The notes below the pieces were generated by a model that saw only the letters and a program-made list of their open reading frames with translations, did no database searches and had not been told where the DNA came from. This document shows positions 25,187 to 37,304 of a stretch of DNA of 64,000 bases, piece by piece; positions within the stretch are counted from its first letter, which is position 1; each line of letters opens with the position of its first letter. Where the stretch lies: positions 4,084-68,083 of the forward strand of contig JAKUCV010002193.1 in NCBI GenBank assembly GCA_028386065.3, read 5' to 3'. This DNA comes from Turnera subulata (taxonomy: Eukaryota; Streptophyta; Magnoliopsida; Malpighiales; Passifloraceae). A program made the translations under genes and the position numbers.

Positions 25187-25876
25187 GTTAATTATTAGCT
25201 CAAAATGTTAAAAGGAAAACTTATAAACGATGAGGCATTTCATGGCGGCCATGAAGAGCTCAACAATTTCTTTCTTAATTTTTTTTTTGTCGGTATCTTA
25301 ATTTTTTAAAGCATTAATATTTCCATGGAGAAATATTTCCAATCAGTATATAATAGAATTTTTGAAATGTGTAATCGAGGCAATATTTAAAACAGATATC
25401 TGCTTGTTAAGAACCGATTCACGCTCTCGCAAACCAATTTTCAGGTTTAGCTTGAAATCCAAATAATTTTTGTGTTTTATGTAAAAATTCATTTCATTTA
25501 TTGAATCAATAAGTGCGCATTAATAGCAAAGCACCAACCCCTAATGTGTTTGGAAAATTAAAACATTGATAAGACATGTGTGTCAAAGCCTTGGTGGTGA
25601 GTATCATCAGTTGTCTCATCAACAGAGAATTGCCTCGTGATGATTGCAGGAAATAAAGACAGAGAGGAGACACGCTTTGATGGAGGCTTCTTCGTGGCTA
25701 TAAGATTTTGGATGTATGGTGGTCTACAATCCGAATTGGACTTGATGCAATTTTGCTTTTTTGGGATTTGATGCAATTTTGCTTTTTTGGGATTTGATGC
25801 ATTTTGAGTTTGAATTAGGACTGATGATGGGAAAGAGCAAGATTCAGGTGGTTAACAGATAAATACAAAAGAAGTG
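25187..25876. other. intergenic spacer
   Basis: No gene is visible. A 28-bp direct repeat (TTGATGCAATTTTGCTTTTT type) occurs twice near 25741-25797. Confidence 0.55.
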
Positions 25877-25881
25877 AAATT

Positions 25882-26094
25882 TGTTATAAAACGCGTGATT
25901 AACGCGTGATTAGTGGATGTCATTATCATCTACCTAAAACTATATTGTTGTATATTTAAACAATGATAATGAATAAAAAATACTGAGCTGAACAAACGAG
26001 CTCAGCCATCCCCTCTTTCAATTTTTTCTCCTCTGTTGTTACCTCCTCCTATCTCATTTTCTTCTCCATTAAACAACACATATTATTCACAACA
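25882..26094 (+). repeat. 5' LTR, copia copy B
   Basis: 213 bp; matches 32005-32219 with a modest number of substitutions and small indels. The following bases CGTTATCAGCACGA (26095-26108) are the putative primer-binding site. Confidence 0.9.
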
Positions 26095-26164
26095 CGTTAT
26101 CAGCACGACGAGCATCTACCCGAAAAAAAAAAACTGAGCAGAAAAGAGGAAGAGGAAGAAAACA

Positions 26165-26830
26165 GTGTCGTCACCTTGGTTTTCCCCACGGGTTACTGTT
26201 CATGGCGTAACGATCTATGCCGTCGTTCGTCTCACCGCCACCACCGGCGTGTTCCACGTGCCGTGGCGACCTCGACGGTGCCTTTCCTTTCCGCCGCCAC
26301 TGCCGGACGCGCCGACAGAAAGAAGAAACCCGACGAGGAACCCGATGACCCGTCAAGAGCCGTCGGGTCTGCCTTCCTCCTCACGCGCACCGGCAGCCGC
26401 CCAACTGCCGCACCTCACTCCCATGCCGCGTTACCGTCTCGCCGTGCCGCTGCTTGGACGAAGTCGACCAATGGGCTGAACCACCCGCCGTCGTCGTGCC
26501 GTCTGTTGCTGCTGGGCCATGTCGCGACGTCACCGACGACCGCTGCCACCTCGCCTTGCACTGCCGTGTCGCCTCTTCCGCCCCGCTCGTGTCCTCCTCC
26601 TCCCTTCGTCTGCCGCCCTCGCCGTTCGTCGCTCCGCCTTCTGCAGATGGAGGGCGACCCGTTTCAGCGGGTTGAAGACAACCCGTTTTAACGGGTTTGA
26701 CCCGGGTTTATGTGTAATGGGGCTGGCGAGCTAGTTTGGTTCATGGGCTGATGGGTCTATTTTTGGGTCGTGGGCTGGTGCTGAGCCTGGGCTCAGGCAG
26801 GCCTGCGATGGGCCCTTTGCCTTGGCCTGG
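26165..26830 (+). other. GC-rich leader region of copia copy B
   Basis: A GC-rich stretch between LTR and AT-rich interior. It contains CAACCCGTTTTAACGGG (within 26669-26696) and many GGGCTG/GGCCCA words. Overlapping open frames in several phases are not conserved with copy A and are not supported as genes. Confidence 0.55.
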
Positions 26831-27099
26831 GCTTGCCTTATTCATAGCCCAGTCCAATTAAAAAAAAAAAAGAGAGAGAGAAAGAAAAAGAAAAAGAGGG
26901 AGAGAAAAAAAAAGAATTTATATTGCCGTAATTTAGCATCTCGGGATTTTTTTCGGCAAGCCCAGAAGTGTTTGGCCGGAATCCGATACCTTGGGTCTTT
27001 CCCGGCAAGCCCGGAAGTGTTTGGCCGAAATTCTGTGTCTCGGGATTTTTCCCGGCAAGCCCAGAAGGCTATTGTATTTATTTTATTGTTTTTCATTTA

Positions 27100-27360
27100 T
27101 ATTAAACTTGGGCTCATATTAGGCCCATTACATTTTAATATTTTGTTCTTTACATTTAAATTGGGCTCATATAAGGCCCATTGTATTTAATTTCTCGTTT
27201 CAATTTCTTTACGATTTTATTGGGCTCGTATAAGGCCCATCGCATTTACTTTGCGATAATTTAATTTTTTTTAATTGGGCTAATTTATGTAAGGCCCATT
27301 GCTTTTAATTTTTCGGTTATTTAATTCTTCATTGAGCTAATTAACGAAAGGCCCATGTTT
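27100..27360. repeat. spaced GGGCTC/AGGCCCA repeats
   Basis: Five spaced copies of TTGGGCTCATATAAGGCCCA and variants at roughly 50-60 bp intervals. The arms GGGCT and AGGCCC pair. Copy A has the same type of block near 12630-12850. TGGGCC words resemble plant site II promoter elements, but their role here is unknown. Confidence 0.75.
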
Positions 27361-28220
27361 ATTTTTTTTATTTCAGTCTTTAATTTTATTTAAATTATGT
27401 TATTCAAGACCCTTATAATTTCCAAAAGAAATTTATGGGTATCAAATGCGGACAGGAATTTACATGATAATAGTCTGGAAGACTAAATATAAGAGTCCAG
27501 CAGACTCAATAAAGGAAAATACAACGAAGACTCGAAGTCTTACCGTTCAAAAGATCCTGAAGATCCTTCAAAGAAAAATCGAAAATAAAAACTATTACCA
27601 CCAGAAGATGGAAATTATATGACCACCAGAAGGTGGATATTATACTTGCTTACCCTGAAGGAGCAATTCATTTTATATTCAATTTATTTTATGTTCAGTT
27701 TAAATTATTACGCATTGCGATTTATTTTATTTACATTTTAGTACTTTATAATTATTTATAGCATAATGCCTCAAGCATTAGTCTCGAAGACAATGCAAAA
27801 ATTGACATCCACAGGGGGAGAATTATATGTGTGGATGTCAATATAACATATTATGATATCTCGAAATGACAAAAAGATTAACACGCTCCAGAAGAGTATA
27901 AATCCGAATATGTTCCTGAGGAACGCATGTTTTAAATATGTTCTAGAAGATCGTATATTTACGCTCTGGAAGAGCATATACTCTTGAAGAGTACAGACAC
28001 CCCGAGTAATAAAATGAATTATTATGGATCCCGATGAATTAACTCTGATCTATTCCCTGAAGCGAATTAAACAGTATAATTATTTATGCCTGTGGGCGTA
28101 GATGAGATAATAAATGGAAAAGGCTCAAAGCAAACATGCATATTATTATTGCATAAACGGATACATAACTGGAGAACATTCAAAGAAGAATGGTTCTCAT
28201 ACATATATTTAACTAGTAAT

Positions 28221-29072
28221 CTATCTGTTGGGTTCAACATTAACCCTAAAACTCTGAGCCTCACCATTAATGTTGACCCTAACACTGTCGTTCCGGGAGA
28301 ACCACATACCACCCCTGTTGTTTTCTCCAGGTATCTTAAACCGATTCGTTGGAGGAAAACGAAGTGGAATCACACTATAATTCTCTCCTGCTTGCCACAA
28401 AGTCTCAGTAATCAGTACCATATTAGGCTTGTACTGATTCTTCAGATCCCTTAAGGTACGCACAAAGTCTTGAGACCTTCTTGCTACACCCCTGTAATTC
28501 CACAGTAAAAGTCGTACCTTAGGCCATGTAGGTGGTAACCTAGTCACCCTTGGGACGCTCCGAGCCATCATAGAAACCTGATAACAACTGCTTTGATTTA
28601 AAATTTGACATGAAGGCTCTAACTGAAAATCCTGCAGTCTATTAGATATGAAAAACATAATAGAATTAGCCGAGCCATAAAAGGAAGCCCTTAGATTGCT
28701 TTGGTCCTCTAGGAAGAATGTTTCTTCCATAGGAGTTACAAAGAACCTAGATGAATATAGTTCATCAACAAACACTAAACGAGGAATTCTCGCCAGATCA
28801 TTCGGTAATTCTTCTTGCTGCTCATTCACCATGCTATAAGCTAACCTATTTTTTCTTCCTAGAGAGGCACCCTCAACAAAGAAAACAATAGCTGGGGAAG
28901 GCATTTTTCTTATCTTGTTGATTTTTTCTGAGTTTTCTGCATCTTCCTGTCTCAACCGCCTCCCCTTCTTATAGTCTGAGATTAGACAGCTAGGTGTCAA
29001 TTTTTCAAATGTGGACACTTTTTCTGTCTCCGAAAAGATCCAGAAGATTTTTCGGTAATTAAAACTTTGCAT
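28221..29072 (-). CDS. antisense LINE-like endonuclease N-terminal frame in copia copy B
   Basis: An unbroken 283-codon frame on the strand opposite to the element. Residues about 165-283 look like the start of an endonuclease/exonuclease/phosphatase domain of plant LINEs: KVRLLLWNYRGVARRS, YKPNMVLITETLW, GGMWFSRNDSVRVNI. The first 160 residues (VFFVEGASLGRKNRLAYS, FVDELYSSRFFVTPMEE) I do not recognise. The domain stops before its catalytic C-terminal half. The frame is shared with copy A at the same relative place, so it is a feature of the family rather than a separate insertion here. Whether it is expressed is unknown; a captured fragment is most likely. Confidence 0.6.
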   Translation of the reverse strand: MQSFNYRKIFWIFSETEKVSTFEKLTPSCLISDYKKGRRLRQEDAENSEKINKIRKMPSPAIVFFVEGASLGRKNRLAYSMVNEQQEELPNDLARIPRLVFVDELYSSRFFVTPMEETFFLEDQSNLRASFYGSANSIMFFISNRLQDFQLEPSCQILNQSSCYQVSMMARSVPRVTRLPPTWPKVRLLLWNYRGVARRSQDFVRTLRDLKNQYKPNMVLITETLWQAGENYSVIPLRFPPTNRFKIPGENNRGGMWFSRNDSVRVNINGEAQSFRVNVEPNR

Positions 29073-30984
29073 TATTTGTCAGTAAACTCCAAAGCTTTTC
29101 AATCTTCGAGGTCTTGTTTTTGGAAAAGTTTGCCACTACTTTAATTATTGTCCAATAATTCTGATTTTTTTGACATGAGTGGCAGAAATAAGCCTAAAAT
29201 TGGCACATATATAGCTAGCCTGAAGCTAGCAATTGAGTAATCGAAACTTAACATATCAAGCCAGAAGCTGAAATGCTCTAGCCTGAAGCTAGAAATTTTA
29301 AGTGTTTAAATACACAAGTTTATACAGCCTGAAGCTAAGACCAACTAGAAGTTGGCTGATAGATATGTAATTTATAGCTAGTATGCACCAGCCAGAAGCT
29401 GGTAAATAATTTTTTCTAAGTTTTCCAGCCTGAAGCTGGCACCAACTTGAAGTTGGTACATGGACTTATTGTTTGGCATGACCGGTTAGGCCATCCTGGG
29501 TCAATAATGATGTACGAAATTTATTGGATCATTCATTGAAAAACCAGAAGTTTTACAATCAATGAATTTCTATGAGTTTGTTTGCTGCGAAAGTTATTAT
29601 ACGGCCTTCCTAAGATGAGAATGGCCTAGTATCACCAGTAAGTTTGAGAATAGTTTAGGGACATAAACGCGGACTGATAAATCCGCGGTGTTAACCATCT
29701 AGGTAATTTTTACGATGCATCGACTAGATGGTCTATTGTAGCAAGTTGGCACTGTGCGCACTAATTTAATAATTAAGCCACTTGCAGGTATATGTCCCTA
29801 CTTATGTTACTAGACTATATGTCTAAATAATGCTGGTATATTTCTTCAATGGATAATGTATATCATTAGAAATAAACCCAAACAGATCTGGGGGAACATT
29901 GACAATTGATTGTAGGACTATTGATGAAATATTACTGTTTGAGAAAATGGTATTTTATATGCAGCAACACTTGAGTGCATCAAGCCAACATGATATTATA
30001 TGATCCCCCCATTTAATTGATTAATGGTCACATACTTATCATCTCCCATCTTCGGACCATCGGTTATTTAGTATATTATGCTCCACCACAGGGTTGTGAA
30101 ATGGTCTCTTAAAGAAGATTGGGAATCTACGTTGGGTACGAATCTCCATAAGTTACAAGAGTAATTGAAACCTATGATAGGAGATTGAAGATTCATTTAT
30201 TAGATTTGCTTATTAATTTGATGTTTTACCCAACATCACAGGGGGAGGTAATAAGCAGCTGGATCAAGAGATTATTGAAATGATTTATCAATATCTAGTT
30301 TTTGATCCTCGAATAAATTAGTATGAACCTGAAGTTCAAAAGATGATTCATTTGCAGGAAAATTGATATGCAATTGCCAGATACATTTAAATTAAGTGTG
30401 ACCATATACCAGCTGCAAATGCTCTTGTTTAGATTGATGTTCCTGAAGAACAGTGTAAGTATGCAAATGAATCTATAGATTATACTCGGTTCCAAAAGAA
30501 AAGAAATTCTCGATAGAGAATAAAGGAGCAAAGTGATAAGATGGCCCTAGTAAGGAAATAAGGCCTCCAGTAGAGGTTTGAATTAAAAGTCCTCATGCAG
30601 AGGAAAATCCTCCAGAAGAGGTTTTCTGACACAAATTGATAAAGTTCCAGAAGTAACTCAGGTACCTGAAATAAATGAGCATGATGAGATCTTAATCACA
30701 GTGTCGGAAATAAGATGGAACCGACGTGAAATAACCGTCGTCGGAATACTTGTTTTATTTATAATATAGCGCTAAATAAAATGAGGATCATGAACCTACA
30801 TTGGCGAATGTAGGTGCTATATGATTGGCCAAAAAAAAAAGGAGAAATATGTTTAAGGCTGTGTTGGAATCGCTTGAAGCGGAAGAAAAAAAATTTTCGG
30901 ACCTGTAGTCCGTACACCAGAAGGTGTAAAATTCAATTGGTCATAAAATGAATATTTGTGCAGAAAAGAAATAAATAGTGAAAT

Positions 30985-31250
30985 ATAAAGCACGGTTTGT
31001 GGCACAAAGTTTTACCCAAACGACCAGGTATTTATTATGAGGAGATATACTCCCCTGTGGTGGATGCAATTATTTGATAAGTCTGGCAATATATTAAAAG
31101 TGCATTTAATGAATGCAGTTACAGCCTATTTTTATGGATCCACAAGTTAAGATATATGCATAAGAATCCCTGAAGGATTCAAGTTGCTTGAAGCAACTAA
31201 TTCCCGGGAATTAAAATATTAAGCTAAATTGATCTTTATATGGTTTAAAT
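30985..31250 (+). pseudogene. relic of copia reverse transcriptase (copy B)
   Basis: Broken frames recall the conserved copia RT start: ARFVAQSFTQ near 30990, then stops, then MNAVTAYFYGS near 31108 and RIPEGFKLLEATNSREL near 31160-31212. Two perfect hairpins (31164-31180 and 31182-31198) lie within the last piece. It is non-functional. Confidence 0.75.
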
Positions 31251-31994
31251 CAAATTTGAATATGTGTAGTATAATTATATATGCTTTATGTATTTGCACT
31301 TATTAAAATTTTTGCTTAGGCTTATACTCTTATTGTGATCTAAATTTGATTGGAACTCCTGAAGAAGCTTCCAAATGCCTGTGCTACGTTTGAAGAAAGG
31401 TTTTAAAATTCAGAGGAGAGCTAAATTGGTCCTGAAGCACCCTGTCAAAGTGCAATTTATCATGCTAGTAACATAAAGCCTGAAGCTTTTGACTTAAGCC
31501 TATTGGCAAGATATGAATTTGCTCTTATCTTCGGGGTATAAAAGATGTGGTATCATGTTAATCCTGTAAGCCCAAAGAAAGAAGAGTTGGTTCTAGCAGA
31601 TGCCGATCCCCCACTTGATCCACAAAAGGCACAGTCGGACATCTGCCACAACTTTATACATGAAATTGTTGCATCATTAGGACTACAAAAGGAGAGAGGG
31701 CAAGACAGATGCTCCAACAACAAAATTATGAAGATAAAGCTACTCACATTGTCCAGTTGGAGTAATGATGTATCAAAGGTAATCAGACAAGGCCTACATC
31801 ACCAGAAGTTGACAAGAGGATTATTGGCGTGCAACAACAACAAGAAATCAAGAGAGGCCAAAATGAGGGGGAGTAGAATACGCACTGTACTCTTTTTTCC
31901 TTCACCAAGTTTTTATCCCACAGGGTTTTTCTTGGTAAGGTTTTTAATGAGGCAGTTCTCTCTTAGCGTATTCTTCCTAATGTATAATGACATC

Positions 31995-32004
31995 CAAGGG
32001 GGAG
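31995..32004 (+). other. polypurine tract of copia copy B
   Basis: CCAAGGGGGAG lies immediately before the 3' LTR, as expected for plus-strand priming. Confidence 0.75.
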
Positions 32005-32219
32005 TGTTATAAAATGCGTGATTAACGTGTGATTAGTGGATGTCATTATCATCCACCTAACACTATGTTGTTGTATATTTAAACAATGATAATGAATGAA
32101 AAATACTGAGCTAAACAAACGAGCTCAGCCTTCCCCTCCTCTAATTTTTTTTCTCCTCTGCTGCTACCTCCTCCTACCTCATTTTCTTCTCCATTAAACA
32201 ACACATGTTATTCACAACA
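32005..32219 (+). repeat. 3' LTR, copia copy B
   Basis: 215 bp, starts TGTTATAAAATGCG and ends TTCACAACA, followed by the TSD AAATT. Confidence 0.9.
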
Positions 32220-32224
32220 AAATT

Positions 32225-33417
32225 AAACTAAACACAAAATAAAATATTAAACCTTTTTGGGGAAAGATAGAATGGGGGTGAAAAGAAATGGTAGGAGGAA
32301 AAAATGAGGGGAATAATTAAGTGAATGAAAAAAAAAAGCCATGAATTTTAGCATCCAAAAAAAAAAGAGCAATGGATTTGTGAATAGAAAGTTTTCCACA
32401 TTGGCGGCACATATATTTTTTTTTAAAAAAGGTGATGTTATTGACTTATACTCTCACCATTTTGACCTTTTTTCTTTGCCGAAATTTTGTCCATCTATAG
32501 GTTATTTTATTGTATTTTGTCCATTTTTCTTCCTTTTCCTCCTTTTTCAAAATCACTATTAACGTGACTGACATTGACTCACAAGTCACTGACTAAAAAG
32601 TCTATACAAGAAAGAATATTCAATGAGGCTACAGGGTGGCTAGAGCTACGGTGAAAAGTTAGGATGAAACACCAAATGCTGATTTAGATTTAGTTGGTCG
32701 GGATTTAATTAGTACTCTTATTAATTTGAAAATTTAAATTTCACCGATTGTGTTTATTGTGAATAATTTATAATTATTATCTTATGCGTTTGCCGTGTTC
32801 AATAGTTGTCTTAACCCTAGGCTGCGGAAATTCCCAGCCAACCTAAAAACACAAAATTGCCTTTCTCGATCGTAACACCACCTAATTAAGTAAGTTCAGA
32901 ATCTGATTTGATTTGTTTATTAATGTCCACTTTCCAGGGAAAAAATTGTTTTTTTTCTCCAAATGATTACCCGACAATAACAAAGACTGATTTGTATTTA
33001 CTCGACAAAGATAAAATTGTCTTCCACATTAAAAAAAGGATAAAATTGTTTAGAATATCAAGAAAAAGATAGCAATTTGGACGATATAGTATTATTCAAG
33101 GGGGAAAAAAAGTTGCACCTGATTGCAACTTTGTTTTTAACTTATCCCAAAAATTAAAAAAAAAAAGATGCAGGAGAGTTGTAGAACAAAGCATGAGCTG
33201 AAGACGCATAACAAGTAACAACACATAAATGGGCCAATCCGCAATAAAACATTACACACTTAATAGATAAATGGGCTAATCCATAGATGGCCCAGATAGG
33301 GAGGGAAACTAACGGGAAACGCCACAGGATTGCAAAAGACCCTTACTAATTAAGCCTCTAAATCTAAACTGAACCCGATAAAGGAGCATACTTAGAGACA
33401 TGGAGGACTAAAAGAGT
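32225..33417. other. 3' flank of terpene synthase 2
   Basis: AT-rich, no gene visible. Segments around 32980-33080 and 33200-33415 resemble the flank of terpene synthase 1. Confidence 0.55.
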
Positions 33418-36033
33418 CTAGAGTTTAACGGGGTTGACAAATAAGGAGGATAAGCGATCATTGGTCTCACTGTTTAGTGAGCCATATCCATCTCCATATT
33501 GGTAACAGAATTGGGCTGTCCTTGCAAGATTCAATGTAATTTCCATGAAAGTTTGAGAGAATGGGCTAGCCGAATATCGCTCTTTATTGAGCTTTTTCCA
33601 GGTATGGTCAATCAAAAATTTGATGTATTCCCGGGCTTCCTCTTCTGTGGCTCCAGTTTCGTGCATGTAACATTGTATTGATTTGGGTACATCACCTCTT
33701 GCTATTTCGTCCTGTTCATTTCCAAAAATAAACAACAATAAGACAACAAAATTTTGTTAGTTTTCCTTACAAGAGGAACATTAATCAAGTGAAGACAAAA
33801 TATATTTAGTTAAGGGAGAAGTACTGAACCCACCGAGGATGTTGCTAAATCATTTGCAAGGCGTGCAATGGTGGATGAGTAACGAACAGCCATGGGATAA
33901 TCAAGCTCCATGTAGCAATCTATGATCTCCGGTGTTAATGGTTTGGTAGTCAAGAGGAAAGCATGTCCTAATATAACATGTCCTGATATTGAAACCCATG
34001 CAGTTTCAAGGTATTCTTGCAGGCTTGGTGTATATCTTGAGTAATACCACTTTGCTTCTTGTAGATATGCTCCACATATATCTCCCCACTGCGAGATTTT
34101 TTTTTCAAATGATATCATCTACTATATATGTACGGAAGTTGGAATCCATATCAGGGAAGGACATGCATTATTGGTATCCACATTCTTCTTGTTTTTAAGG
34201 AATCGAAGAAGAAAAGGGGACCACAAATAATGCGTCAGGGAGGAATGCAACTATTCAAGGACTGGAAGAAAGCAACGTTAGTGCGCAGCTGCGTATGGTT
34301 TCTAATGATGAGATTCATGAATGCTTGAAATTTTGCTTTTGATGATAATTGAATGAGATTTTATTGATTTTTTTTTTATGAAACGACGATTTTATATAGT
34401 ACTATGTAAAATATAATGAGATTTTATTAAATTAATTAATAAACAGATATTTTGAAAATTGTGAATGGCTTTTTCTTTTTGTCAGAAGTTCTATTAAGCA
34501 TTATATAATCATCTTGGTCAGTGATTTAGTGTTTTATGAAAAATCCTACATGTACATAATGAAATTGAATTTGTACCAATTTCTTCAAGGAAGGAACAAC
34601 ATCGATTCCTTTCTCCTTTAGAATAAAGTATGCAATATCGTTGATGGAATTGAAGAGAGCAAGAAATGATATCTTGAGGAAGTCCGGGAGCCGATCGATT
34701 GCATTCAACTCCCATCTGAAAAGAATCATAAACACTTATCGCATTACCTGTGATATATGGGCAATAAAAAAACCCTTGATAAGATAGTCACCAATATCGT
34801 AAACATCATACTAGACCTTGATTAGTGTACTAACCGATCAACAACGTCTGTCAAGATCTCAACTTCATCCAAGGTACCATAAACATCGTAAGCATCATCT
34901 ATGGTTGTTACTAATGCATTAACTCTTGACGCCCATTTTCTGTAATATCCAAACTGCGGCTCACTTTTCTCCCCCACAGCAAATGAAGCATTTTGGAAGG
35001 TTCTCTCCCTAGAGTAGAACAATTTGTTGGTAAGATCCAGGTCGTTCCACCACCTTCACTTATACCAAAGCGAAACAATATTAGTTCAAGAAATTTTATA
35101 TAAACACTTCCTAAACAAATTTCCAAAATTGTTACGTACCTTGCTAAATCTTTGATTTCTTCTTGGTGTTGTGCTTGAACCATGTTGAAATCCAACTTGG
35201 CAAGCTCGAGTATTGTAGGACAATTATCGTTTTTTCTCTCATATACATCGATAAACCACCTTGCTTCCATCCTTGGCATCCTCCAGTGCAGAGGTAGCTC
35301 CAAAGCATGACTCACAAGCATCGAAACATATTGATTATCTTTGCTATGATTCTCACGATGTTTTCTGAGATGTTTTGCTGCAAATTCTCTTGCATCCTCT
35401 AAAATGCTTTCACCTTCCACCAAAAGGTAAGAGGCTTCATACAAATTCAGCGTTCCCTTGACATCATCACCAAGACATGCCTTGAAGTTTCCTTTTTCAT
35501 CCTTGAAGTTATTGAAAACCTCTGCAAAGGAGAACACATGCATGTTAGTTCTTATCATATGGCCAAAGTTCCATAATCCAACCTTTGCTTAGTTTTATCT
35601 TGAGAGGTCATAACGAAGGCCAAAAAATGAAAGACAGACCTTGTGGTATATTATAACAATGCTGCCTTAGAACTCTGAATGCAAGAGCAGTGGCATATAA
35701 ATTCTCTTTCACTTCATGTGGATTATCTTGCCTATAATTGTCATTGAAGATTTTCTTCAATATGAACTTTATTTCATCCTCAAAATGATATGCTAGCCCT
35801 ATCCTTTGCAAGATATCAATTAGCTCAAGCCGATCAGAAGGATGCGATGTATTCTTGAGCATACTCCTTACTTCTGCTTTCAGTTGGTTGGCTCGACTTG
35901 CGTATGCCTCTCCCTGCATATATAGTTTGTTAGTTGCAACGTTTTTTGTTAGACGACTCTAGATCAACATATACATGAAGACAATGATCCTCTCCCAATA
36001 GCATCAAAAAAGCACATCCAATAATTAATTGAG

Positions 36034-36082
<49 letters not shown>

Positions 36083-36341
36083 GTTTGATGTATAGATATA
36101 TAATAAATACCACATATTGATTTGTGAGTGACTGAACAAAACCATAATCGGATGTTCGAGTTGGCCAATTTCCAGAACGCCTGTTGATGGTTGGGCTGAT
36201 ATGCTCTTTGGTGGTGCTAATTGCCATGGATCGAACTCGACAAGGAAGACGAGCATTGCTTGATAATCCAAGTGAAAAACGATTTGCATACGGCAAAGAT
36301 GGTGCAATGATCGGGAATGAAGTGACTAGCGGGAGAGCCAT
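33418..36341 (-). CDS. terpene synthase 2 (TPS-b-like, plastidial monoterpene synthase), 7 exons
   Basis: Exons on the minus strand: 36341-36111, 35913-35640, 35521-35140, 35053-34835, 34715-34577, 34088-33834, 33711-33418. Junctions are GT-AG and the joined frame encodes 597 residues with no stop. Exon lengths equal those of terpene synthase 1 except exon 3, one codon shorter. RR at 54-55 is followed by Ser instead of Trp in the RR(x)8W motif. DDAYD lies at 348-352 and NDLATSSDE at 494-502, so metal binding is intact. Differences from paralogue 1 are spread through the protein, notably in exon 3 (HLRKHRENHSKDNQ) and exon 6 (YPMAVRYSSTIARL), which line or border the active site in this family. 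Product specificity may differ. Confidence 0.93.
36038..36079. repeat. TA microsatellite in terpene synthase 2 intron 1
   Basis: An uninterrupted TA run of about 40 bp in intron 1, absent from paralogue 1; it explains part of the longer intron. Confidence 0.9.
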
Positions 36342-36424
36342 CTTAGTTTGGAAGCTCTAGTTTTCTGGAAGCGTTTGTAATTGTAACTCCCTCACTTGAT
36401 AATCCTAATTAATTTCAGTGGACT

Positions 36425-36436
36425 TTCACTTAAATA
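36425..36436 (-). promoter_or_regulatory. probable TATA box of terpene synthase 2
   Basis: The minus strand reads CCTCTATTTAAGTG about 90 bp upstream of the start codon, at the place corresponding to the TATA box of terpene synthase 1. Confidence 0.45.
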
Positions 36437-36439
36437 GAG

Positions 36440-37300
36440 GTGGGTAGAGAAATGGAGAAACATTGACTACCGACCAAAACAAAAAAAAAAAGTAAATATT
36501 GACCGACCTATCACGATATATGAGTCTTGATTTTATGTATTTATGTCGTATATTGTGGCATGATTGATAAAATTCAAAATCCCTCGTGATCTGCCAGCTT
36601 TATCAGTGTGCCCAGGAATTTATGTTTATATTGTGGCATGACACATTAAATTTAAGGGTTAAATAACTTTAAAATATCTCGAGTTTCTCATTTGTCTTGT
36701 TTATTTTGAAGTTTTATGTTTCTTTTATGTACCGAAATTTTATTTTTTGTCTTTTATGTGTACCTCAAATAGTTCGGGCGATGACGTGACATATGCTCGG
36801 ATCCACCTGGCATTCTACTGTGCGGCACATGAAAAAACAATTGTGAAACCCATCATTTTTCCCAAAATAAAAATTTTGGAAAAAATGGTGTGTCCCACCA
36901 ATTTTTTCACAGGCACTTATAAAATTGGGATATGTATCAAGTAGATTCGAATAGATAGATGGCCGTGTAAGTGCCTGACCTGCCCGCGAGGTAAAAAAGA
37001 ACAAAAGTTGAAATTCGAAATGTATAAAAATGATTAAAAAAATTTTAAAATATATAATCGGGACAAACCAGAACCTCCACATGTATAAATGGCGTTTAAC
37101 TCTAAACTTCAATATCCAATTAGCATCGTTTCATTCGAAAGAAAACACTAATTCTATTAAAAAAATATCCAACCAAGTGGCCGAAAATTAGTGATTAGGA
37201 CCGTTTTCCATTCGCAAAGAAAACATTAATTGGTGCAAAAAAAAAGTAGCTAAGCACATGGAACACACATGGGCTGCATATGGAACACATGGAACACATG
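36440..37300. other. spacer upstream of terpene synthase 2
   Basis: AT-rich, no gene visible. The short open frames here have no recognisable content. Confidence 0.5.
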
Positions 37301-37304
37301 GGCT

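Larger units (their letters stand above)
27470..31490 (+). repeat. scattered GAA-loop micro-hairpins, copia copy B
   Basis: At least 18 perfect hairpins with different stems around a centre that is CTGAA, CAGAA, TTGAA or similar: 27553 GATCCTGAAGATC, 27623 CCACCAGAAGGTGG, 27963 GCTCTGGAAGAGC, 27980 ACTCTTGAAGAGT, 29214 GCTAGCCTGAAGCTAGC, 29277 TCTAGCCTGAAGCTAGA, 29341 CCAACTAGAAGTTGG, 29387 ACCAGCCAGAAGCTGGT, 29441 ACCAACTTGAAGTTGGT, 30325, 30439, 30609, 30913 TACACCAGAAGGTGTA, 31164 GAATCCCTGAAGGATTC, 31182 AGTTGCTTGAAGCAACT, 31475. Confidence 0.88.
25882..32219 (+). mobile_element. Ty1/copia element, copy B, complete but degenerate
   Basis: LTRs at 25882-26094 and 32005-32219 begin TGTTATAAAA and end TTATTCACAACA. 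The flanking TSD is AAATT on both sides (25877-25881, 32220-32224). The primer-binding block CGTTATCAGCACGA follows the 5' LTR, and a purine tract AAGGGGGAG precedes the 3' LTR. The interior has a GC-rich leader, repeated GGGCTC...AGGCCCA spacers, an antisense LINE-like frame, and broken RT. No functional pol is left. Confidence 0.9.

Noticed and set aside
28221..29072. Host gene between TPS 1 and TPS 2
   Set aside because: It is inside the copia element, also found in copia copy A, and shows a partial LINE endonuclease domain.
36038..36079. TA run as a functional element
   Set aside because: A simple microsatellite in an intron.
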